A stretch of DNA of 64,000 nt from Geosiphon pyriformis (taxonomy: Eukaryota; Glomeromycota; Glomeromycetes; Archaeosporales; Geosiphonaceae). Positions 23,945 to 35,575 of the stretch are shown here, in pieces. Within the stretch, counting starts at the first letter, position 1; each line of letters begins with the position of its first letter. Under the pieces are notes generated by a model. The model had not been told where the DNA came from. It made no database searches and saw only the letters and a program-made list of their open reading frames with translations. The DNA is taken from NCBI GenBank assembly GCA_016748015.1, contig JAAOMT010000761.1:49958-113957 (forward strand). Reading direction: 5' to 3'. A program made the position numbers and the translations under genes.

Positions 23945-24092
23945 ACTCATATTTCTAAGCAATGTGTTATAATTTCTTGAACAATGCTTACATTGCTAAG
24001 CAATGTGCCCTAATTTTTTAATATTGTTCCATATTGCTGAACAATATACCATAATTTCTGATATTGTTTTACATTGCTGAGCAATATGCTTA
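23945..24092 (-). repeat. Type-1 palindromic array in element E U3
   Basis: Four to five units around ACATTGCTAAGCAATGT (clear at about 23991-24007) and variants such as CATATTGCTGAACAATAT, reversed relative to the solo LTR. It lies directly upstream of the TATA box in element sense. Confidence 0.7.
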
Positions 24093-24158
24093 TGTATTAA
24101 TTACTACTCTCTTATTGGTCTACTATTTTTCTATATTTGTTTTTTTTTATGAGTAATA

Positions 24159-24173
24159 TTATCTTCTCTTTTT
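24159..24173 (-). other. Polypurine tract of element E
   Basis: In element sense AAAAAGAGAAGATAA directly before the LTR start TATTACTC. The same place in C (51452-51466) and D (60551-60566) is also purine-rich. PPTs prime second-strand synthesis. Confidence 0.7.
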
Positions 24174-24840
24174 AATATTGAGCTCTATCAAAATTCTCAT
24201 TTTGAATTATGTTAAATACTTCTTTTTCAAGTAGCATCTGTTTTACTTTACTTTTTATTTCTTCAATTTGTGAGTTGTTTATTCTTCTTTATTGGTTGAT
24301 GGTTATTGTTTCTATGTCAGAGTGTAACAATACTTCTGGGTAGTTTTGAAATATAGTATATAGTCAATAAATAGTCCTGATATATAATATCAAGTTTGTT
24401 TTCTTTTCAATAATGTTTTTAATGTTCCAGATTATTTTTTGGTTAAAGATTCTTTTGGATTTGTTAAGATATAATTTCTGAATATCTACTTTTCATCCCA
24501 GTTGATAGTAGTAGTAAGGTATTGAAAATTGGTCTATCCATTTGTTCCAATTTTTTTTTGCCAGTTTTTTTGTTGAAACCATGATAGTTATCTTCCCAAA
24601 AGTGTTCTTTACTTTCTCAACTATTTTATCTGTTCAGTTTATTGATTGTTTTTGTGATTGCTGGTATGGTGTATTTTTCCATTTTTGTTTGGTGTTTCAA
24701 TAACAGATTGTTTGGTTGTTAATAATAATTTCTATGTTTACTTGCTGTTAACTTAAAGTCTAAAACAATTATTGAGCTAAAGTATAAATATAGTCTGGTA
24801 TTTCTATTTTTTTTTGTTGCTTTTGTTGTGTATATTGTGT
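24172..24840 (-). pseudogene. Element E ORF3, unidentified accessory ORF, broken
   Basis: Lies between integrase and the PPT. Readable pieces include EIIINNQTICY, NWNKWIDQFSIPYYYYQLG and, at the end, QMLLEKEVFNIIQ. Homologous to ORF3 of C (51465-52094) and D (60565-61223), which read ITIN in the first motif and YFH followed by L or by a stop in the second. Several stops and frame breaks. No known domain, signal peptide or membrane segment recognised; not envelope-like. The stop overlaps the PPT. Confidence 0.6.
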
Positions 24841-24889
24841 TTTTATATATTTTTTGGTTGTTTAATTTAACATATTTGGTTCAATTACT

Positions 24890-26243
24890 ATAATTGGTTT
24901 CAGATCTTGTGAAATCTTATCTGGTTAGACTAGTATTCTCTGTGCTCTTAGTTGTGAAATATTATTGATAAATGTTGATGCTATGTTTTGATAGAGTTTC
25001 AATCGATCTTCATGTGCTGCTTTGGTTAAAATTTTGTTGTTCAATCTTAATTTATAAGCTTCATTTTCTAGAATTTTTTCTACATAAAATGATTTATCTT
25101 ATTTGAGGTCAAATTTTCCACTCCATTGTTTTTCTGCTTTGGTATGATGTAAAAGTACTTTGTCTCCAATCCTGAATTTGACTGGTTTATCTGATAGTTG
25201 ATTATTATGTCTTTTTTTTTGTTTTTCTTGTAACTTTTGAATATTATTAGCTGCTTTTTGCCATTTGTTTTCTAATGTTTCTATTAAGTCATATGTTCTT
25301 CTCAACAATGTTCTTTGAAAATTTTTTTTTGTTATTAGTTCTGTTAAATATGTTTTGACTTCTATCTTAACTAGTAATGTTACTGTTCTACTGTATACTA
25401 ATTCAAATGGTATTGCTTGTGTAGTGTCTTGTTTTATTGTTTGATAAGCAAATAATATTGATGGTATGAACAAATTCTATTTGTTCTAGTTTTTCTGGCT
25501 GATCTTAGTTATTGTTTCACACAGTGTTTTGTTGAACTTTTCAATTAACCTATTTGTTTATGGATGGTATAATGATGATAATGGTCTTTTTATCCCAAAT
25601 CTTTAACTTAATTTCACTAATGTTCTATTCACAAAGTGAGTTTCTTAATCTGATAGTAGTTTTTTTGGACATCTATATTAACAGATCAAATCTTGATAAA
25701 CAAATTTGGCAACAGATTCTGCATCTGCTTTTTGAATGGCTTTTGCTTTTGGCTATTTTGTAAGATAATTCATGACTACTGCAATATATTTGTTGCCTCT
25801 GCTGGTTATTGTTAATGGTCCAACTAAGTCAATTTCAATGTGATCAAATAGTTGTCCTACTTTGATTGGTCTTAACAGTTTACTAAGTCTTGTTCCTTCT
25901 TTTCCCTGACAAGCATTACAATTTTGGACATATTAAATAATGTCTGAATATATAGATGACCAATAATATTTTTTTCTGGTTCTTTCTATGGTTGTTTTTT
26001 TATGAAAATGTCCTGCTGTTGGATCTGAGTGCATGTTAAATAATATTGTCTCTTTCTTTGGTTCTGTAATTACTCTGGTTGATTAATTTGGATTTTTTTG
26101 TTTTTCTGGTAAAATATATTTTGATGGTTGATAAAATATTTTGATTGTTGTTTTATGTTGTTTTGTTCTTTTTGAAATAATTTTTCCTTGAACAATTGGG
26201 TATTTATATAATATTGGAGTTATTAGTATTTTTGTATATTCAT
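24890..26243 (-). pseudogene. Element E integrase, broken
   Basis: Starts with the MNIQKY-type ATG at 26243. H2C2 zinc domain: HSDPTAGHF near 26020 and a Cys pair near 25910. Catalytic core: first Asp in EIDLVGP (near 25830), second Asp in LLSD near 25655 followed by a TAA in place of Gln, and Glu in NRLIEKFN near 25535. So the triad is present though the frame is not. The best preserved piece is 25099-25473, the C-terminal part (FRIGDKVLLHHTKAEKQW), with the usual GDKVLL beta-barrel motif. Confidence 0.85.
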
Positions 26244-26299
26244 CTTTTGTTATATTTTTGGGTTAAAATGTTTTTAGATTTGTTTCATTTGTGACAATC

Positions 26300-27640
26300 T
26301 GTCAGTATTTCCATTTTTTTTTCTTTTTTATAATGTTTGTATAATTAAATAGTGAAAGTTCTATTTTCTATCTGGCATAGCAATTATCTCCAAATTTTTG
26401 CTTCTGGATTGAAGTCAATCTCTTGTAATCAGTGTATATCTCAAACTTTTGACTCAAGTATTCTTTTTATTTGGTAACAGCCCAATAAATAGCTAAGTGT
26501 TTTAGCACTGGAGTTTTATAGTTCTTTTCGGCTGGACTTAAGCTTCTACTGATGTAAGCTACTGGATGTTCTTATTTATCTGGTCTTTTCTGCAATAGTA
26601 CTGCTTCCAATGCTTGACCAGATGCATCAGTTGTAATTATAAATGACTTGCTATAATCCGAATAGATCAGTACTGACTTGAATAAGCTTTTTTTTAATGT
26701 ATCAAAAGCTTCTTACTGAGTTTCTGTTCATTTATATTTGGTGTTCTTTGTTTGGTGTTGGTATAGTAGTTGAGCTATTTTGGAAAAGTCTTTAATAAAG
26801 CAGCAGTAGTATCTCACAAATCCCAAGAATGCTTTTAATTCTGTAAAATTATTTGGTACTAGAAAGTTCTTAACAATTTTAATCTTGTCTAAATCTGTTT
26901 TAATATCATTTTTGCTTACAACATGTTCCAAAAACTTGAGTTTTGTTTTGCCAAAGAAATATTTGTTTGCATTTAATTTCAATTCTGCTTGTTTGAGTCT
27001 TTCAAATACTTGTTGAAGATGATGCAAATGGTCATCAAATGTTTTTAAGAACACATTGGTGTCATCCAAGTATACAACTACTGATTTTTATAGTAGCCTA
27101 GTATAAACAATTTTCATAAATTGCTGAAAAGTGACTGGAGCATTCATCAAGCCAAATGGCATAATCTCAAATTCAAAATTCTTTTTTCATGTTGTAAAAG
27201 CTTTTTTCTCTTTATCTTCTGGTTTTATGGCTACTTGTTAGTAACTACTGTCTAAGTTTAAAGTTAAAAACCATTTTTTTCCTCCAAAAGTGTCAAACAG
27301 CTCTTGGATCTTTGGAATTGGGTAGCTATCTCCTTTGGTCACTTCATTTAGTTTCTGGTAATCTACACAAAAGTAGATTTTCCCATTTTTCTTACAGACT
27401 AGTATTATTAGTAATGATTATGGGCTCATTGATGGCTGAATTAGCTTATTGTTAAGCATCCAATTGATTTCTTAACAAATAATCTTGTGGCTGGCTAATG
27501 GTACTCAATATGCTCTTTGTTTAATTGGCATTGTATTTCTAGTCTTAATCTGGTGCTGGATTATGTCAGTTCTGCCAAATTCATTTTTACTAGCAAAGAT
27601 GTTATTGAAGTTGTTAAGTAACATCTTGAGTTATATCCAT
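26300..27640 (-). pseudogene. Element E reverse transcriptase and RNase H, broken
   Basis: RT about 26720-27640; the open part 26728-27069 covers the palm and thumb (MDDTNVFLKTFDDHLHHLQQ, FLEHVVSKNDIKTD). Active site VVVYLDDTNV at 27055-27078 is intact. RNase H about 26300-26715: ITTDASGQALEAVLLQKRP keeps the catalytic Asp, then AYISRSLSPAEKNYKTP. Stops include TAA and TAG at former Gln and Trp positions. Among the RTs read here only this one keeps both active-site Asp. Confidence 0.88.
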
Positions 27641-27906
27641 TAAAATGAGTCTAAGTTTCCCAAATTCATTTGTTCCAACTGTTTTGACTAGAGCAAATAA
27701 TATTTATCTCATCTGTATATTGTTTGTAATGTAATATCTACATATCTGCACAATTGTGGAAAATCTGGAATGGTGTTTAGCAGTTGGTTTTCAATTTCGG
27801 TGGTTAAATATCCAATAATGATTCTTTCCAGTATCTCAATAATATTCTCCATGTTGTTGTAAATGAAAATTTTGATGTGCTTGTGGTTCTTGGCTGGTAT
27901 GTATAG
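27641..27906 (-). pseudogene. Element E pre-RT beta domain, cut by element B
   Basis: Readable as ENIIEILERIIIGYLTTEIEN, the small domain between dUTPase and RT also seen in A (45960-46150) and C (55003-55200). The coding sequence stops at a codon for the LHIPAK motif, where element B is inserted, and continues at 37503. Confidence 0.7.
27903..27906. repeat. Left target-site duplication of element B (ATAG)
   Basis: ATAG left of B and GTAA right of it (37503-37506). The uninterrupted homolog in element C reads GTGTAAATTGAC, so the original 4 bp was probably GTAA. The two differences are transitions. Confidence 0.5.
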
Positions 27907-28883
27907 TGTTACCAGTAGAATTTTAGCTATTAATTAACATGAAATTACTCTCATAATTCTTATTATTAATTAGCATATATTATTATTATTTCAATTATTA
28001 CTTATTAATTAATCAAATTATCAAATATTATTACTTAATCAATAATCCGATTTGTACTCTAGAAATTAAGATGATCAAATTACACAATATTTTGAACCAT
28101 TTAACATAGTCAAAATTTGCTAAAATTAATAAAAATTGGCCGAAATAATCAATAGTTCAGTAAAATAACTTGTAGTTTGCTGAAATGTATTTTTATTTTA
28201 CCCAAATTGTAGCAAAGAAAAAAGTGCAAGTTCAAAGACTAGTACTACAACAAGTTGTATAAAAAAAGAGCTTCTTTTTTCAAGAAAATGTATCTTTTTA
28301 TAGTATTTTCTCATAGTATTATAACATAGTATCTTACTTTTGATATCTTAAATTGAAACAAATCACTTTTTACACTTTTCAAATAAAAATTAAAAAAAAT
28401 TTGAAAACAAATCCTTTAAATTATTACACTTGAAATTCCCTCAACACAATTAACATTTCGAAATTAATTAGCTACCAATTTCAGTAATCTGTTAGTAACT
28501 CCAGGTCTGGACAGAAAATGTTTCTCTTGACAGAATTTTATTTCTTTTATTTTTCTATTCTTTTCTTATTATAATCATTAGAGTAATCTACAGATGAGAT
28601 TCCTGTAAAAGAGTTGACTTTTACAGCAAAGTAACTACACATTTTAGTGAGCTTTCAGATGAGCAATTCCTAGGAAAGAGTTAACATTTACTACAACATA
28701 ACTACACAAAGTAATTGGCATAGAATTGGCCATTCCACTTATAAGCCCAGCAGTTCAAATTATAAGAGATAATTTAAAAATAAATTCAGTTATTAGAGGT
28801 TCAACTACTTCCTAAAAATGTGAATTCATAGCAAATCAACATTAACAACATTCAAAAAAAGAGACCAAAAACCTCTTGTAATA
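27907..28883 (+). repeat. Element B 5' LTR
   Basis: 977 bp, TGTTACC to GTAATA (the end has decayed from GGTAACA). By hand about two dozen differences from the 3' LTR over the first 330 bp, nearly all transitions. Family B LTRs share no obvious sequence with family A LTRs apart from the terminal TGTTAC/GTAACA. Confidence 0.9.
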
Positions 28884-28885
28884 TT

Positions 28886-28901
28886 TGGTGCTCTCCCATA
28901 G
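28886..28901 (+). other. Element B primer-binding site
   Basis: TGGTGCTCTCCCATAG begins two bases after the LTR. TGG pairs with a tRNA 3' CCA. The first eight bases are identical in family A elements (41461, 49266, 59482 reversed). I cannot name the tRNA. Confidence 0.65.
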
Positions 28902-28928
28902 AAATAATACAACAACAACAAATTGAAA

Positions 28929-31022
28929 GTGGCGACCATATCAGACATAACAACTCTAGAGTATTATCAGTCAATTTACACTCACTGCAAGCAAAGATTC
29001 AACATCTCAGACGGAATTGAAGTTGTCAAGAAGTCAGTATACTAATACATCAAAAACTGCATCAACAATTATTTTTTTGAAAACTACAACATTTCAGAAG
29101 TTAGAAACAACCTCTATAATAATTTAGTGCACTATTCACAATTGGAAACAGAAAACCTGAACAGTGAAACTCTTGCAACCTACTTCCAAGAACTTAACTA
29201 CAACATTATTTAGTATTGTGAAGAAAAATACCCAGTACAGTCTAGATATTTTATTGACTTTGAATTAGAAACAGAAACAAGCAACAAAGGCAAACAAAAA
29301 TTAAAGCAACATTCAAGCACCACCTCAACTACTCCAAAAACACCAAAAATAACTGCCAAATATTTGCAAACTCCAGAACAAGGAACCAACACCAGACTTT
29401 TATTCTCAGTTACATCTTTTTTAATTTTACTTGCTTAACCACAAATACCAAATTCACCACTTATTCATTTTTTAAGACCAGAAGATTTTCAATTATCCAA
29501 AAGTTCCACTCAACAGCAAGAATCTATATTAACCAGCACCAATATTATTGATTACTTACAAGAAAACAAAAGTAATCATTCAGAGAACTTGGAAAGTGAA
29601 GAAACTGAATCAGAACAAAAAAAAACTACAGAAAACAAAGAAAAAATGACAACTGCTTACATTGCAAAGATTCCAGAATTTACTAGTGAAGATAATAATA
29701 CCAGTCTTCAAGAATAGCTTGACAAAATTCAAAAAGCAGGAGATACAAATGGTTGGAATATAGCAAAAATGCTCAAAACAATTTCATACTTTCTTCAAAG
29801 AACTGCAAGAAAATGATTTAAAAACTTAAAAGAACCATTTGGAATTTGGCAAGCATTCAAAGATGCTTTCTTACAACAATTCACTGACAACAACATCTCT
29901 ATCACTTTTCACAATCACTTTTATAATATCAAACAAGAAACATCTAAAACTGTCATGACTTATCTTGAGAGATTCAACAAACTTTTTTGACAAATTTAAC
30001 AATTAGAAAACAATAAATACTATTCCAATGCTCAGATTTTGGATCAATTTATAGCAGGATTAAAAGACAAATTAATCAAAAAAGTTTACTCACATGTACC
30101 AGAAGACTTAGCAACAGCCATTAGATATACAAAGAATTATGAAATGGCAATAGAAGAAGCAAATCACACCAAACTTGTCAACTTAGCCATTGGAAAAACC
30201 AGTTCAGCAGCCAAAGAAAAAATAGATCAACTCACAAAAAAAGTTGAAAACTACTTTACAAACCAACAACAACAGCAGCAACAACCACAAAGATATTAAC
30301 CACCACAATAATGCAACCAAAACAATTTTGGATCACCATCCAACAATCAATCTCAAAATTGTTATTATTGTGGAATTTTAGGACACTAGAAACGAAATTG
30401 CAGGAAATTACAAAGAGACCAACAAAACAGGAGTAATTAATGTTACTTTTTACTACAACAATCTTATTACCAATTCCTACCACCAACTTATTATTTACTA
30501 AGACCACAAAATCAAAACAGTTACTATTAACCAGCTCCACAATCAATGCAGCAACAATATCAGCAATCTTTACCAATTCAGCAATATCAGACACCACCTA
30601 TTCAACAATATCAAGTACCAGCCAGAAGATTGGTTCAACATAACCAATTTTTACTCCAAAATCAATTTCAGAATAACAACAACAGAACCAACCCAAATAA
30701 CCAGTTGGTTCTTCGAAATTCTGGTTAGCAAAGACCCAATCACTATCATACTCAACCCAGTTATCTTACAATGTCTGAAGGATCGGATTTTCAACAAACT
30801 GTACTTCCTGAAAGTAAAGTTGCAGCACCAAAATCAAACCCTTCCAACAATACTATTTCACCAGCTCAAATTGCCCAAAATGCCAACTTTTCAGATATAT
30901 TCCCATTCGAATTTAAAGCAAATAAATCACCATTCTTGCTTAGTAATGCAGCAGCTAATGAACAAAAAGCTATCACTGCTATGTATACTGAAACTACAGT
31001 AGAAGAAAACCCATCCAATTAA
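28929..31022 (+). pseudogene. Element B gag, broken
   Basis: Capsid and nucleocapsid precursor. Coding character in the gag frame begins at GTGGCGACC (28929) without any nearby ATG. The capsid region about 29640-30300 carries FLQRTARK, FGIWQAFKDAFLQQF and ILDQFIAGLKDKLIKKV, typical retrotransposon gag. The nucleocapsid knuckle is at 30360-30401: CYYCGILGH, a TAG in place of Trp, then KRNC; all four metal ligands are kept. A Gln-rich and Asn-rich tail (about 30440-30730) precedes the protease. Stops at 29717, 29817, 29988 and more; a one-base loss near 31008 separates gag from protease. Confidence 0.88.
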
Positions 31023-31330
31023 TTCTAGACAGTGGATTAGCTGGAAGTATTATTACCTATCAGTTAATACAACAGCTTCAAAGAACTGTTGACAAACCAG
31101 CCCAAACTGTAATTGTTATAACAGATGGTATAAAAAAGATACCAGTAGGAGAAATTGACAATTTCCTTTTTACCATTAATGAAATCACCATTCTAGTCAA
31201 AGTTCTAGTTATGGATACACTTCAATACCAAGCTTTTGTCAAAAATAATTGGCTTCTCAAGGCCAATGCAAATTTAGATTGGGAAACTCAGGAACTCAAA
31301 ATTTCATACCAAGGACAATACACCATAGTA
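31010..31330 (+). pseudogene. Element B aspartic protease, broken
   Basis: LILDSGLAGSIIT at about 31016-31054 is the DSG active-site loop (Asp codon 31028-31030), followed by VIVITDGIKKIPVGEIDNFLF, ILVKVLVMD and YQAFVKNNWLLKANANLDW, the flap and second half of a retropepsin-like fold. The Asp is intact. It cleaves the polyprotein during particle maturation. Separated from gag by a one-base frameshift. Confidence 0.85.
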
Positions 31331-32195
31331 CTTGCTACTTATAGCACTTTTAACAAATGATCAGAAAAAGCCCCAGTGTTTAAATTTGAGGAGGAGAAGG
31401 AAATGCCACTTATTGAAACTTATATGGCACTTAAATCAACATCTAATTGGACTGAGAAAACAGAACAAGAGATTTTTGAAGAGTCAAGAAAATGGAAGAA
31501 AGTTAGATATTCCACACTAAAATCACGGAAACAACCACCTTACATTCTACTTAAATGCAGAGATTGCAAAAAAAAACTTTCATCAATGAAAGCATGTATT
31601 TTTCCAGAAGAAAAATATGAAACTCACATCTGCTACTTTTGCAAAATATGCTATAGAGAACAATTTGGATATCCCAAAAAGAGTGAAAAATAGAACAACA
31701 TTCCTTGTTTTATATGTAGAAATATACTACCAGAAGAATGCAACTGAATTGATGTTACAATGAGAGGAGGAGTATATAACCAAACCTGCCAATATGTCTT
31801 ATCAATTTCGGAAAAAGTTAAAAGAAAAACACCTTTTGATACAACATACAACAGTGCTCTCAACAAACTGTACCACTATCTACATAATACTGAAATGATC
31901 TTTGATTTAGCAATGGCTTTAATTAATGGAGCCACACAGAAAGATGTCTGCCAAATAAAAAAAGCTGAGTATATTGAATATACAATAGAATTAGCTGGAT
32001 TCAACTATGAAGATAAAGTAAAAACATACCACCAAATTGCAAGCTACATATACTCAACTCAAGAAGCTCAAATTCAATGATTAGAGCAAATGAATATTCA
32101 ATTGTGTGAAGAATGCATCATGCCTTGTGATAAAAAATAGTGTCCAGAATGCTATGCTCTTAGCATTCTCCTACCCAGCGAAAATGACCAGGAAG
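31331..32195 (+). pseudogene. Element B cysteine-rich putative zinc-binding region
   Basis: Between protease and dUTPase. Cys pairs seen: CRDC (near 31555), CYFCKIC (near 31630), CFIC (near 31705), CQYV (near 31790), and at the end CEEC ... CDKK-stop-CPEC (32108-32153). Between the pairs lie helical stretches such as NKLYHYLHNTEMIFDLAMALINGA. Family A elements have a homologous region with the same final pattern (CDYC ... DFQYCNKC). I know no family for it; the spacing suggests two or three zinc ribbons. Stops at 31358, 31691, 31744, 32078 and 32138. Confidence 0.7.
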
Positions 32196-32289
32196 AAATT
32201 GAATTTGGAAAACTAGAAACAAAAGAAGAAATTACAACCACACCAATTTACTTTATTGAAAACCAGTCTGCTATACAACTCAAATACTT

Positions 32290-32760
32290 TGACAACAATG
32301 GAAAAGGAATAAAACCAGAAAAAGCCCACGAAATTAATGCAGGATATGACTTAAGATATTCTGGCAAAGATATTTTGGTTCTTCAACCAAAATCCTTAAC
32401 CAAAATCAACCTTAGAATTGCTCTTGAAATACCACCAGAAGCAATAGTACAAATTGCTTTCTGATCATTATTGGCAAGCAAAGGAATCAATGTTAGAAAA
32501 GAAGTTATAGATGCAAGATAGACTGAAAACATTATCATCATGTTACAGAATGAAACAGACAAACCATTCCGGATTGAACATGCTGAAAAAATTGCCCAAG
32601 CAATTTATCTATCTTTAATTAACATTTCAGGTTTACAATCAGTTGATAACAGAGAACAATTGGAAAAAAGTAAAAAAAGAATACAAGTTTTGGTTCAACT
32701 GAACGATTTATAGTATCAGTAAACATAGCACTCAATGCACAAAATGAATCCCACCAGATT
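32290..32760 (+). pseudogene. Element B dUTPase, broken
   Basis: dUTPase hydrolyses dUTP to dUMP and keeps uracil out of cDNA. Five family motifs in order: 1 AGYDLRYS (about 32340); 2 F-stop-SLLASKG (about 32458; CGA to TGA at the conserved Arg of RSSLA); 3 EVIDAR-stop-TENI (about 32505), keeping the catalytic Asp; 4 EKIAQAIY (about 32585); 5 FGST after a one-base loss (about 32690). Length fits a trimeric dUTPase of about 130 residues. In beta-retroviruses dUTPase is joined to the N side of protease and in non-primate lentiviruses it lies after RNase H, so this position is different. Confidence 0.87.
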
Positions 32761-32842
32761 TTTCAACTTCCCCAACCAATTATCATTTAATTTTTTGGTG
32801 AATATTATGAAATCTACACTTGCTCAAAACCTCCTTAGAACC

Positions 32843-34210
32843 CCAACAACAAAGACAATTGAAACAATTGATAGCTAAATTTACAAATATATTTGCAAAA
32901 GACAATAATGATCTTGGAAAAACTGATATTGTTTAACACCAGATTTACACAGAAGATGCTTTACCAAAACAACAACAGGTCTATCAAGTTCCACCTGCTA
33001 GCCACCAATTTATCAGAGAAGAAATCCAAAGAATGCTCAATAATGAATTGATTCAACCATTAAGAAGTCCTTGGGCCTCACCAGTAGTTCTTGTTAAAAA
33101 GAAAAATGGAAAAATCAAATTCTGTGTAGATTATTGCCAGCTCAATAGCATGACAATTGGAGATGCCTACCCTCTTCTAAGAATTAATAATATGCTGGAT
33201 GCCTTAGGAAAAGCCAAGTTCTTCTCAACTTTTGACTTGGAAAGTGGATACTGACAAGTCGAAATAGACCCAAAAGATCGACCCAAAACAGCATTTACCA
33301 CTCAAGAAGAGAACTATAAATTCAATATTATGTCTTTTGAACTCTGCAATGCACCAGCAACATTTCAACAACTCATAGATGTTGTATATAAAGGACTTTT
33401 GTGGCAATTAGTAGTTGTCTATCTTGATAACACTAATGTGTACTCTCCAAGCTTTGAAGCTTATCTCATTTACCTGCGAGAAGTTTTTCAATGATTATGG
33501 AAATCAAGATTAAAGTTAAATATTGAGAAATGTCACTTTGGAAAAACAAGTTTAATTTTTCTTGAATACATTGTTAGCAAAGATGGAGTCAAACCAAACC
33601 CTAGAACAATCAGTGCTGTCAAAAACTTTCAAACTTCCAAAAATACCACAGAACTATGAAAATTTGTAAGATTAGCCTTCTACTATCAAAAATTTATAAA
33701 AGAATTCTCAAAGATTACCAAACCACTCAATTGTCTTATCAACAAAAACATGCCATATCAATGGACTGAAGAACAACAAAAAACTTTTGAAACCCTCAAA
33801 ACAAAATTAACAACAGTCCCAGTTCTTGCTTACTCAGACTTCAACAAACGATTCTAATTAGCCACTGATGTCTCACAAATAGCATTTGGTGCCATCTTAT
33901 CACAATTAGATAAAAATGGCCAAGAACAAGTCATTGCCTATGCCAGTAGAACATTCAAACCAACAGAACTCAAATATGGCTCAATTGAATTAGAAGCTGC
34001 CACAGTCATTTGGGCTCTTAAACATTTTTAACAATATCTAAAGAATGGAAAAGAGTTTGACATCATAACTGACAATATTGGTCTCAAATAACTCAATAAA
34101 AAGAAAACTAAACAAAGTGCCAAACAGTCTTAATAGAATGACTTTCTAGCAAATTACAAATATACTGTACACCACAAACCAGGAAAATTACACACCAATA
34201 TTGATAGCCT
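32843..34210 (+). pseudogene. Element B reverse transcriptase and RNase H, broken
   Basis: RT: MLNNELIQPLRSPWASPVVLVKKKNGKIKFCVDYC (fingers, about 33030-33140; open 33033-33254), FSTFDLESGY followed by TGA for Trp at 33252, CNAPATFQQ, active site VYLDNTNVYS at 33417-33445, with Asn for the second Asp. Thumb and connection about 33480-33740. RNase H about 33850-34110: LATDVSQIAFGAILSQ keeps its Asp, then AYASRTFKPTELKYGSIELEA keeps Glu. About ten in-frame stops. Confidence 0.9.
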
Positions 34211-34429
34211 TTCAAGAATAAGACAAGATTAATAACACCAACAAATTCATCACAACTTACTAACCTACCAACAAATAACAAAACAACAATAGACCCAGAA
34301 ATTACAACAATCTTAAAAACTATTTGGAGACTCTTATCATACCAAAAAATTGGTCTCCAAGTGAAAAACATTGATTACAACACCAATTCAAACAATATTT
34401 CATACACCACAACAAAATTTATTACAAAA

Positions 34430-35575
34430 ATCACAGAAATCCAAACCAACCACTCAGATTAATACAAGAGAATAAAAAAAACAATCCTATATAAAATGTA
34501 CACAGATTTTTCTTCAGCACACTTGGAAAAAGATAGAACAATTCAAAAAACTCTTGAACATTATTTTTGGCCTCACATGTAAAAAGACATTTGACAATAT
34601 GTAGAATCTTGTGATAGTTGTTAAAGAAAAAAAGAAACTTACTGCACAGAACCTTTAAATCCAATCAAAGTTAGACAACCTTTTGACAGAGTTGGAATTG
34701 ATTTAGTCGGACCATTACCTATCACAACCCAAAGAAATTGTTATATTGTAGTTATAGTAGATTATCTCACCAAATGGCCTAAAGCTAGAGTCATTCAAAG
34801 AGCAGATGCAAAATCAGTAGCAAATTTCATCTATAAAGACATTATTTGTAGAAATGGATGTCTAATTGAACTTTTATCTGATCAAGAAACACATTTTGTA
34901 AACAACTTGATACAAGAAATTTGTGAACAATTCAATATCAAAAGATCTTTATTATTATCTTATCACCTTCAAACAAATAGACTTATAGAACATTTCAACA
35001 AAACATTGTGTAAATCTTTAGCCAAAGTCTCAACAGATTTTAAACAGGAATGAGATATCTTTATTCTATCAGTGTTACTAACATACAGAACACTAAAACA
35101 AGATACTATAAAACACATACCATTTGATCTTATTTATAGAAAGACAGCAATATTACCAATTAATTTTACAGTAGAAACATATCCAGTACAACCAATCAAT
35201 GAAGAAAACTTTCAGGAAACACTCCAAAGAAAAGTCTACACTCTCCTTAGTACATTGGAAGGAAAAAAACACATAGCAGTCTCTCATATTGAACACTCCC
35301 AAACTCTACAAAAAGAAAGGCATGACAACAAACTGCTATTAGTTACCAATAAATTTAAGATTGGAAATAAAATTCTCTTACACAGAACTAAGGCTGAAAA
35401 ACAATAGAGTAGAAAATTTAAACATAAATGGGATAGACCATTTTATATTCACGAAATTTTAGGCAATAGATTATACAAATTAAAACTTGATGACAAAGTA
35501 CTGGCAAATATTGCACATAAAGATTGATTGAAACACTATTATTTCAGAAACAATCTTAAACCATTAATTCTATAA
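34430..35575 (+). pseudogene. Element B integrase, broken
   Basis: Zinc domain: YTDFSSAHLEKDRT and CDSC followed by a stop (34500-34622). Core: first Asp in GIDLVGPL (34693-34716), second in LLSDQETHFV (about 34870), Glu in NRLIEHFN (about 34976); all three present. C-terminal part 35072-35407: FKIGNKILLHRTKAEKQ, the beta-barrel motif. A frame change lies between the zinc domain and the core. Confidence 0.88.

Larger units (their letters stand above)
23319..24158 (-). repeat. Element E 3' LTR (type-1 U3)
   Basis: 840 bp, reversed. Left end TGTTACAGG (U5 end), right end TATGAGTAATA (reversed LTR start). It carries the same palindromic array type as the solo LTR in LINE 2 and the shared TATA box, stem-loop and U5. 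The bases left of it are ATAT (23315-23318), the expected 4-bp target copy in F. Confidence 0.88.
23319..27906 (-). mobile_element. Ty3/gypsy element E (family A), part 1: 3' LTR to pre-RT domain
   Basis: Left part of one reverse-strand element, split by element B at 27906/37503. In element sense it holds (right to left) the pre-RT beta domain, RT, RNase H, integrase, ORF3, PPT and 3' LTR. Among the eight elements with a readable RT it is the only one with an intact YLDD, and its RNase H DAS and integrase Asp, Asp and Glu are also intact, although stops interrupt every domain. Confidence 0.85.
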
